The notes beneath the pieces are model-generated. The model ran no database searches, was not told where the DNA came from, and saw only the letters and a program-made list of their open reading frames with translations. The position numbers and the translations under genes were made by a program. From Phoronis australis (lineage: Eukaryota > Phoronida > Phoronidae), in contig NMRA01000245.1 of assembly GCA_002633005.1 (NCBI GenBank), positions 555,773-608,008 on the forward strand: a stretch of DNA of 52,236 bases, in the 5' to 3' direction. This document shows, one piece after another, positions 33,780 to 42,800 of this stretch; positions within the stretch are counted from its first letter, which is position 1, and the number at the start of each line of letters is the position of its first letter.

Positions 33780-36700
33780 CTGAAATAAAGGATTAACATA
33801 TCATTGGACAGCAAATAAAGAAACACCGAACGCAAAACACAGTAAAATATACTGGCAGGCACCTCAGGCCAGCAAAGTGCCACACACCTAGACATACTAA
33901 TTCATTTATGCTAGCATTAAGTCAAACTGTTAAACAGGGCTCCTTAGTTCATGGTTAAATCACTGCTACCATACTCGAGTGCAGTAAGCTGTGTCTAGAC
34001 AGTGACCACCCAGTTGTTACCTTTGCACACTCTGTTTTTTTTCATGAGTCCTGGCTAGGTCAACTGGGCCATCATGTTTCAGTCAATGTGCGAGGTTTTA
34101 GCTGATGGTACCAGGCATTACCTGAGCTTACTAATTTGATTAATTACACTAGATGGCAATCACCTCTTTCATGGGTAAAGGTGCTGCTTCTTTAATGTGG
34201 CCAATCATCATCACTTAAATCAGCAATGTTCCATGTTTCTGCGATGTTTAAGGATCTATGGGGCACCACTCTGTGTTTTCTTCATTTGGTTTATTGTTTC
34301 AAATCAACAAATTAAACGTAAATCCCTTTTAGAGCAATCAGGCGAATTGGATGGGTTTCTGTAGCGCATGAGTATCTTTCAAGTTCTACTCGACAGACGC
34401 TAGACCACTGCAGGTTACATCCCAGCCATAGCCAAACACAACCACTTATCTGCAGCTCTCAGAGGTTGACTGCACAACCTTTTGGTTTTGGGAGTTCACC
34501 GCACTCACCAATGACTCACACTGGTACTGCTTTGAACTAATTGTTTTTTGCATGTGTCAATCCTCATACTCAAGATCTCCCATATTTCTACAAACGGTTA
34601 AATAGATTTATTCATAGTCTATTTTTGTCTGAACTCTTCCAAAATTGTAAAATTCTTACTTAATTTCTTTCTCCATCGTAATCCACTCAGGGGCATACCC
34701 GTTATTGATCAATATTTTGTTGATATTGTGAGTCATGGAATCGACTCCATACGGCACGTAAGAGTCCTTCAGAGGTTTCCCCATGCCCGATAAGTTGTCA
34801 AACTCTCCTCGCGTCATTGACTCCTGAATCAAGTCTTCCACTAGCCTTGCCATTCCTCCGCTGGCATGAAAGACAAAACGCATAGAGCTAACCAACGGAG
34901 ACTATTCTGTACTTTCATTTTTTAAAAGTTCCAAAGTTCGGTCATTAAAGGCAACCAGGCAAACCATTTTAGCTGGACAGCAGCAATTAAAGTTCATGAT
35001 CTTTTTTGAAATATGCTAATTTAAGAGATTCTTTGCATTTCACTTTTATAATTAAAATTGCAACCAAAAGTTCATGAAAAAGATGGCACACATATGCGGT
35101 CAGCCCTTAGAGAAACTGATGTTTTCAGCTGTCCTCGCTCATCCCACTGATTGAGACTAGAGAACTTTGAGACCAGACCATTGATAAAGAACTTAATTAG
35201 CATAGATCTAGCATTAGTTACCTTTTCTTAATTTGGTCAGCAGCAGATTTGTTGGCAACAATGAGTCGATCTTCGTACTTTGCTGTGTACTTCTGCTTGT
35301 GATGTTCAAAGACATTCTCCGTCGCTCGTTCAACTCTGTATCTCTGGTATTGCTTGTGTCGCTGACTAGGTGTGCCATAACCAATACCCTGCAAAAATTA
35401 ATTTTTGCATCGTTCAATTTCTGTGTCCAAAATTCAAGAGTGGCTGAAAACAGGGAAATGTTTACTGTGAATCGATGTATGACAAAACTTGACATGTTTA
35501 ATTTGGGACAAAAACGACTGCACAGTTTGTTATTTTATTTATGTCAAATCAGTTATTCAGTACACAAGACCACCGATTCAAAAGTACAAAGTTCCAAATA
35601 CTCAACATTATGTTGCATTGTACAATATCGTTTGCCAAATGTATTAACTTCACAGAGGACTCATACCAATCTCTTAAAAAACTTATGAATATGTATGAGT
35701 AGGATTATCCCAAACATTGTTGCCAAAACAAATAGATCTATGACCAAAGAATATGTCTAATTTGCCATCAAAAAGGGAAATTCACCTTCAACACCCTGAT
35801 AGTTACACAACACATTTGATAAATTCTCATAAATTCTCCTCTGTCAGTCATTGTTCAACTGCAATGGATAAGTAAAAATTTGAGTATCATTAATGCAGCC
35901 ATTAAAGCATTTGGCTACTGCTTCGTCAGTACCTCATATGTTAAGTATTGCCTGTGCTGTGGCGCTGTATGCTTCAAGGGTTCCTCCTGCGATGACTCAT
36001 CATCCTCCTGCTGCAAGGGAGACTTCCTCTTCTGTTTAGATGCCTGAATGCAGAAACAATAAAATCTTAGAGATCTAAGATAACTTGAAGTCACACACTC
36101 ACCATCTCCACGATTTTCGATGCCAAAAACTTCTGAAAGTAAATTAGTTACTTATAAACTCATCACAAAATTTTTAAGTCCGGTCTGCATGCCACCTGTT
36201 GAACACATTACGTGAACTTATGAACATGATAAGATTTCTGCCTCCGACCGAGACTTGAACGCAGGACCTCCAGTCTGCTAACCGTGGAGACCAGTCTTAA
36301 AATGTTTGTGATCACACCGGTTCAAGATTTACATGTTTATATGTCTGATCTGATATGGGAAAACACATGCATCACATGTAAACACACCATGTGAACATAC
36401 CATGTGAACATACCATGTGAACATACCATGTGAACATACCATGTGAACATACCATGTGAACATACCATGTGAACATACCATGTGAATATACCATGTGAAC
36501 ACGCCATGCATTGGGATGACCGTTTTTAGCTCCATGGCAAAGTCTACAACATTACCCTTTTTTAAATATTAATTCACGAAAATAGACAATTACATCAATC
36601 AAGTAACTAGAATTATACACACATTCATGCTTCAAAATAATAGGTATTTTTTATCATTGTTTCAAATAATTTTAGGGTTTCCCAAAACACTGTATTACGT

Positions 36701-37480
36701 GGTTTCAAATTTTTCGAAAGGAGACTATTTCTAATCACAGCATAGTTAGATATTTAAATGCTATGTAGGTGAATGTACTTTTGTCCTTAGTGCACTGATA
36801 AATAAAATATCGACACAGGGTTAATATACTATTGACCTCATCAAAATTACATCAAAAATATGCACATCCTTGTCTAAGTTTAAATTGCATATCTTGTGCA
36901 GTTATGTTGGCTATTAATATCTGAACATCATGACACAAGGCTTTGACAAGTACATTCATTCTGACCAATAAGAGAACATTAGGGAAGTTCCATATATATC
37001 TCAATTTAAGAAAATTGAATTTAAAACTAATCAAAATGCTAAAGATCACGATTCTGAGGGAGACAGTGGGAAATCGATTCAACTGACCCCTTTTACTGGC
37101 ATGCCATCTGCAGGTCAGACTGTGAGTAAGTCATGAAGTTTCCCACAAAAACTCTCAATGTATATTCACAGTTAAAATTTTGTCTGTAATACTAAATGTT
37201 TATAATACATCATTATACAAATCAAGCATCTTGTCTAACATCGATGTGAAATTAGAAGAGGATCAGAATAAAAGCTTACAAGGATAAACTTGTAACTGTC
37301 CTGAATTTTTAGAAATTTTGATGTGTCGGCCATTTTGCTCCCCGAGTCAGGATGATATTTCTTAGACAATCCGATGAAAGCGTCACGGACCACCGATTCA
37401 TCACTGTCTTCAGGAATACCAAGATCTGCATAGCAATCACTGAGTGAGTTGAACGAGCGCAACAGACGAATGAAGGACAT
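33419..37480 (-). CDS. DNAJC28: DNAJC28, J-domain and DUF1992 protein
   Basis: Five minus-strand exons (37280-37480, 35933-36043, 35222-35388, 34660-34860, 33419-33779) join in frame to 346 aa, against about 388 in human. Residues 1-13 ([13 protein letters not shown]) are basic and amphipathic, fitting a short mitochondrial leader, though that is inference. The J domain follows at about 16-67, ending in the exon that holds [10 protein letters not shown]; the HPD triad that stimulates Hsp70 ATPase is intact. After an acidic and glutamine-rich linker come [20 protein letters not shown] and the DUF1992 core ([43 protein letters not shown]), characteristic of DNAJC28. The role of the family is poorly defined. 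An acceptor at 37517-37518 and an open upstream frame mean that an extra 5' exon is possible; I chose the internal ATG because it directly precedes a leader-like segment. PYM1 is divergent on the right. Confidence 0.94.
34660..34860 (-). CDS. DNAJC28: DNAJC28 coding exon 4 (DUF1992 core)
   Basis: A 201-bp exon with acceptor CATGCCAG and donor GTAAGA. It carries [24 protein letters not shown] and NNGYAPEWI, the hallmark of the DUF1992 family. Confidence 0.95.
35222..35388 (-). CDS. DNAJC28: DNAJC28 coding exon 3
   Basis: A 167-bp exon with acceptor ATTTTTGCAG and donor GTAACT. It encodes [20 protein letters not shown], then a basic helix rich in Tyr, Lys and Gln, as in the human GIGFGTPTQREKHYRQF segment. 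Confidence 0.93.
35933..36043 (-). CDS. DNAJC28: DNAJC28 coding exon 2
   Basis: A 111-bp, 37-codon exon with acceptor CTGCATTCAG and donor GTACTG. It is a charged linker ([20 protein letters not shown]) leading to HRQYLTYE, matching the human HRHYLSFE. Confidence 0.9.
36238..36300 (-). mobile_element. tRNA-like SINE head, partial
   Basis: The minus strand reads CCACGGTTAGCAGACTGGAG, then GCGTTCAAGTCTCGGTCGG, which resembles an anticodon arm and B box. The 5' part is weak. It lies in DNAJC28 intron 1. Confidence 0.4.
36386..36509. repeat. 13-bp minisatellite ACCATGTGAACAT, about nine units
   Basis: Near-perfect units in DNAJC28 intron 1; the last ones carry GAATAT and ACGCC variants. It translates as a YVHMVCSHG-type repeat but has no gene context. 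Confidence 0.97.
37280..37480 (-). CDS. DNAJC28: DNAJC28 coding exon 1 (J domain)
   Basis: Encodes residues 1-67, with [20 protein letters not shown] and the HPD motif. It ends Ile-Leu before GTAAGC, phase 0. The exon probably continues upstream as 5' UTR to an acceptor at 37517-37518 (CATTGCAG). Confidence 0.92.
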
Positions 37481-38414
37481 CTTCAAACAGCCTTCCTGGC
37501 GAGGTAGAAGGCTCAACTGCAATGAAAAATGAAGAGCAACGTTCTAATATTTAAATAGCATACAGATGTCATGAAAATTTCTTGAAAAGATGATTTTTTG
37601 TAAAGTTAATGAAGTATTGGCCCTTTCCATTTATTAAAACATTCAAGTGATGATGCTCATAGCAAATGTGTTTTCAGTAGTATATATATATCTTAAAAGC
37701 TGTCGTGGTAATGTATTATATTTTTACTGAAACATGCACATATGCTCATAGAGTTATAATTAACACATACCATTACTCTGGATACAATTTAGTCAACATA
37801 ATTTGAACATATCTATGAAAATCTGATTGCGATTCGCTAGAGTTTCTCTCACCAAGTGCCATTTTGAAGAATTTACGTGAAATCACGTCTATTGACGAAC
37901 AAAAAGTCCAAGGGACACAAATCTAACAAATTTCTCCTGACATCTTCTCATGCTCTTTTGCAAGTGTCACGCGCTTCGCTCAGTCTCGCGCTAGCCTTTG
38001 CCTAACTCACGTGACTCAGATGAAATATTTTGTGGTTATCGCGCGCACAGTGAAAAAGTTAACGGTGACCAAAAAATTTAAGTTGGAATTCTTCGCCAAA
38101 GTCACCTGAGCTCGACCGTGCAGATAAAACTCGTGATGAGCTACGTAACAATCGCACGGAAATCCTCTCTGACATTCAGAAATCGGAAATGGGATCTGAC
38201 CTCGTTGATCAAATTTTGTGAGCTCGACCGTGCAGATAAAAGTCACCTGAAGGTAATTGTTTACAATATGATGACACTGACCCACACACATGATTTTGGT
38301 AACGTTCCGATTCCTCGCAACATTATCTTTCCAAAAATATAGGACTGTATCCCCTACAGCGATTTCTCCGTATTTTATAGTCAAATTTCGGTTCGCACTA
38401 TTTCCCGGTTGACA

Positions 38415-38424
38415 CCGCCATCTT
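38415..38424 (-). promoter_or_regulatory. YY1-like element facing DNAJC28
   Basis: On the minus strand this reads AAGATGGCGG, matching the AAnATGGCGGC consensus bound by YY1 at or just after the start sites of many metazoan housekeeping genes. It lies about 935 bp upstream of the DNAJC28 ATG, in the orientation of that gene and inside an inverted duplication. Confidence 0.45.
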
Positions 38425-38839
38425 AGCTCAACTCAAGATTACAGCGACACCTGTTGTTAATGAATGAAACAGCATCATCGATTCTAAAAGGTGTTTGCCT
38501 GTGCGAGATTCCCGCTAAAATTTTCCTGACATAATATGGAGGAACAAGAAGTGGCATTTCACCTTTTCCAATTATTTAAAATTGTGACCATTTGACCATT
38601 TGACCATTTTTCCATAAAATTGTCTGAAGTGATACCCTTTTCACCAATTTGGACCTCGTGGATTGAGTCGGCTCGCAGATGCGTACCAGGGTCTCCATAG
38701 GATCGAATTTGATCCCTTGGGACCGTAACTCGGACAAAGGATAGACGGGTCTCGGACAGTTTGAACTCATGAAAAGCAATGATCTGCAGAAGTCGGTAGA
38801 TTAGTCCAGTTTTTGACCGCCAGGGGACACCCTCCATTC

Positions 38840-38849
38840 AACATGGCGG
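38840..38849 (+). promoter_or_regulatory. YY1-like element facing PYM1
   Basis: AACATGGCGG on the plus strand lies about 840 bp upstream of the PYM1 ATG, in PYM1 orientation. It is the mirror counterpart of the element at 38415-38424. A GTAAGT donor about 130 bp downstream could end a first exon, and a CAG acceptor lies just before the PYM1 ATG exon. Confidence 0.45.
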
Positions 38850-39280
38850 TATACTACCCAATACTGGGAAATAGTGCGAGAAGAAATTTCATGATAAAAT
38901 ACAAAGGGAACGGGGTAGGAAAAATTTCTGTGAATTTTTGGAAAGATAACTTTACAAGGAATGGAACGATACCAAAATCATATGTGTAAGTCAATGTCGT
39001 CATATTGTAAACAATTGCCCACCTGAATTCTCATAGCTATGATCCATCTGTAGAAGCAGAAAGGATCACTGAAGAAAGTAAGCGCCTTTTTACATGGTAG
39101 TTTTAAGAGAAGACTGTATTTTTGACGAGGTGAAAACTCTTAATCGGTGAGTGGGTTTCATCTACTGCCTCATTTAAAATACACGGGACGAAATTAGTAC
39201 AGAAAGCGATGGGAAGTATGGAGCCCCAACCGGCCAACCGAACGAGGGCTATCTGTTGCCTAACAGATGTCAGTACGAGG

Positions 39281-39812
39281 CTATAAGACAGACAGGAAAG
39301 TGTTAAAAACATCGTCCGAGATAAGCTCCCGTGCCTAAAATGCAGGACTACTATGACCAATACTTTTTAGTTACATTTCTGTTACATATTGACAAAAAAT
39401 CAAATGCATTTTTACCATTAAAGCCAACTTTCGATGAAAATCACCTCTCTGTGCGACCATCATGATGGACCGGATGTTGTGGTCTCGTAATTGCAACAAC
39501 TCGAATTTTTTTACTGGGAAATGTGCCTCGATTATATTAATACAAATAAATCATCTGTAATGCTCAGAATATGTGTCACATATTGAAATGATTTCATTTA
39601 TAAGTACGTTGATGACAATTACCCGTTTAAACATAATTCGAAATTGCATTTAAGTTGACATCAGGAAATAGATAAATTATGGCTGAAAGAAGCGCGTTTG
39701 GTGTTGTGAAAGCTGAGGATGGTAAATTCAATATTTTCTTGGTTTACGTTTGTTAATTTGACCAACTGAAGGTTGTTTAGAACTCTATAAATGTCAGAAT
39801 TTGTTTCGCCGT
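39281..39812 (+). repeat. 532-bp direct duplication, copy A (carries PYM1 exon 1)
   Basis: Matches 42528-43059 at a constant offset of 3247 bases with no net indel and about six substitutions by eye, so close to 99% identical. It ends sharply at TTTCGCCGT. A single N lies 70 bases further on at 39882. It has no TG...CA ends and no evident target duplication, so it does not look like an LTR. Confidence 0.95.
39679..39721 (+). CDS. PYM1: PYM1 coding exon 1, copy A
   Basis: ATG GCT GAA... encodes [14 protein letters not shown] and ends GAT-G before GTAAAT, phase 1, joining exon 2 (GA CAG TTT) as Gly-Gln-Phe. A CAG 16 bases upstream of the ATG could be an acceptor, which would make this a 57-bp internal exon. 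Confidence 0.75.
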
Positions 39813-42800
39813 TGTTACTGCAGACGCAATCATTCATATTGCCTGTGTATATTAAGTATTGTTTCCTGTTGTACTCATTTTNAACCTACCCCTCGAAAAT
39901 CCACTTGCTCTCCGTAAAAACTGTAGGAACAAAGCACTGAAGGTTTTGATGACGTAGAACACAGATTCCTGAATGTATACGTCATGAAATAAGTTGTTTT
40001 CACATATTCATTCCCATGCTGTTCGAGTAGGAAAGTTGTTGTTCATCGTCAAGTCATCGCATTTCTTCAGGTAAGTTACATAATTATATGAATATATTAC
40101 ATCACATAAATTTAACCCTTTATGAATCTACATGCCGATTTTTATGAAGATCTATCGATGCCCTCATAGTTTTTTTCAATCCCCAACTATGGTACTCGAA
40201 TTTGTAGTGTTACGGCCATGTTGGATGAACGGTAATTTGCTTGGTCTTGAAACGAATCTTTTTTCTCATGACCTGTTCCTTTTCTGCAATTGTTTTGCGT
40301 TTTGAAAGTCGCCAAGTACAAGTTAGATTTACATTTGGAGATATTAATTGTTATTTGTGGTCTAAATACAATGATTCTTGTTTATTTTTGTCACAGGAAC
40401 CCAGGTCACGTGACATGGTTCTGACAATGTGATTGGTTTATTTGTTAAATAAATGAACAGCGGCTGCCAAACTAAGAACAGCTGGCTGACGAATGTAAAC
40501 AGTGAACATTGCTGGATGAGCTAGCCTTTTATGAACATTTTTGAAATCCTTTATATTCATATTGACAGAAGAAATTATTTCATCAATGCATTTTCATTGT
40601 TCTTGTTATTTCAAACTTGCTTGATAAATTTCAATATGAAATTTTGTTCTTTGTTTTCAACATTTTTTTATGGTAAAAGTGGTTTCTTTGCAATCTCACC
40701 TCAAGAAACTTAGATGGAAACAAAGTTCTTTGATAACTGATATTAGATGTCATTTTTGCAAAACAACATTTCATCAACGCGTTTTCAGTGCTGAAATGAA
40801 GTGCATTATTGTTAGCCAATTTTTAGTTCATTTTAATACACAGCCAGTGGAGTACAATTACCTTTTGCATTTGCAAAAAGGACTTTCCTTGGTATAAACA
40901 TTCAGAATCACAAATTTCAATATTTTTTGATTTTCAGGATGCCACCAAAAAAGAAAAGAAAGCTGTCGCTAGTTTCTGATAAACCTGGCTTAGCTCGTCA
41001 GTACCTGGAAGAGCAAAAATACATAATAAGTTATTGGCAAGAAGAAGAAGATGAAGACTCTGCTTTGGACTGTGATATGCATAAATATGAATTAGCTGCA
41101 GATTTTGTTAATAAAGATTTAGTTTTATGCTGAGAAAAAGTGTCACAACACGTATTGGGCTGGTAGGGTACTTATGTTGAGGATGCTATGTTTTGTTATG
41201 TTGTGAATATGCTGATGAAGTACTAGTTTACAAACAATCCCGGGTCTTCCGGTGTGCCAGTTACCATAACAATTTGGTGACTCTTGTTTTGCAAGACTTT
41301 TTGTGTAAATGAGTATGGTAATATTTCATCGTTACCGTTATTATTTGTCTATTTCATTATCAAATAATGGCATATTTTGCACCACCTGATGGCAATTTAA
41401 AAACATGAGTACGTTGGTGACATCGGCTTTCCTGTTTGCCAAATTTCTCAAATGATCATAATGATGAGAAGGCTACTCTGACGCTTATTTCTGGGCAGGT
41501 TCGACTACTGTGGTGACCCGTAGTGGCAATTTTTTATTTTTTAAAATTTTTTTTACGATTGCCTTGTTGTCATGCGAGTTCCTTGATGAATCTCCATGAA
41601 ATTCAGCATATAAGCTGTATGAAAGAGATAATGACGCTTTCATATTTTCGCATGGGTTTGACATTTATGTATATATTTTTTCTATTTCTTAAAGTTGTAA
41701 GTCAATTTTGTACCACTTTTGACATCAATAGTGTTTTGAAATCAAAACACACTCATTCTACAAAATTGGACACTCATCCACATCTTCTACTGCGTGCATC
41801 AGTGTTTGAAGTGTCTTGTGCTTTGTTGGGTATCACACAATGCCTCATACATTGCCCACATCGCTCTGCTCCAAACTACGTTTAGAATGGTGATGAAGGG
41901 TGGTGTGCTCACATTGAGGAGAGCATTGACTTGCTTTTCAGTTCCGCATTGCTCTTGTTATAGAAAGTGTTCATGTACTTACAATAAAGATGATACTATG
42001 GTTATTCAAGTCCGTTTTGGTAATTAGTTAATTACTAATACTTATTTTCTGCATATAATTAACAAAAAGGTTGTATTTTTATGTATTGTTGCTCTTAATT
42101 AAGCTCCCATAGCTTTAGAATCCTATTAGTGTTACATCTAGAGAAAAAATTGCGAGAATTTTCTCTTGACTAATTAACGTAATTACAATCAGTTAATCAT
42201 TCCAGTCGAGAATTGTTTTGGTGTTTATCAAACCAGATTCTAAACATTATTATCTTTCAAACAAAAAAAGTTTCATCTCAATTGGTTGAGAACTGGCGAA
42301 GTTATGATTATATGTTGTAAAAAATACCAATATAATGCGTCATGTTTTGGGCTAAAACAATAGGAGAATTAGTAGCTTCAAAAGCGATCGTTACAATGCA
42401 ATATCTCTGGAAGTATTTTAGGTACAAATGTAAAAAAGATATTTTTGGAAAGCTCTTGATGAGAGCTTTCCAATGACATCAAAATTAATGGTAAGTTTTG
42501 AAAAGAAAATTTTTTGTCACGTCCCTACTATAAGACAGACAGGAAAGTGTTAAAAACATCGTCCGAGATAAGCTCCCGGGCCTAAAATGCAGGACTACTA
42601 TGACCAATACTTTTCAGTTACATTTCTGTTACATATTGACAAAAAATCAAATGCATTTTTACCATTAAGGCCAACTTTCGATGAAAATCACCTCTCTGTG
42701 CGACCATCATGATGGACCGGATGTTGTGGTCTCGTAATTGCAACAACTCGAATTTTTTTACTGGGAAATGTGCCTCGATCATATTAATACAAATAAATCA

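Larger units (their letters stand above)
38244..39026. repeat. Inverted duplication in the DNAJC28-PYM1 intergenic region
   Basis: The arms 38244-38425 and 38843-39026 are reverse complements with roughly 75-80% identity by eye. Shared blocks include GGGAAATAGTGCGA, TTTTTGGAAAGATAA and TCATATTGTAAACAATT. They are separated by about 417 bp. A 22-bp direct repeat (38108-38129 and 38220-38241, GAGCTCGACCGTGCAGATAA core) flanks the left arm. The arms carry similar short reading frames (right arm: MAVYYPILGNSARRNFMIKY, then a stop at about residue 49; the left arm is frameshifted near the start), so a decayed first-exon duplication is possible. Confidence 0.75.

Noticed and set aside
36329-36535. 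Repeated-motif peptide (YVHMVCSHG)
   Set aside because: It is a translation of a 13-bp minisatellite within an intron; no start context or splice sites.
38559-38837. Minus-strand 92-aa frame starting MEGVPWRSKTGLIY
   Set aside because: It has reasonable residue use but no known family, and lies between the arms of the inverted duplication in the promoter interval. Not enough to call a gene.
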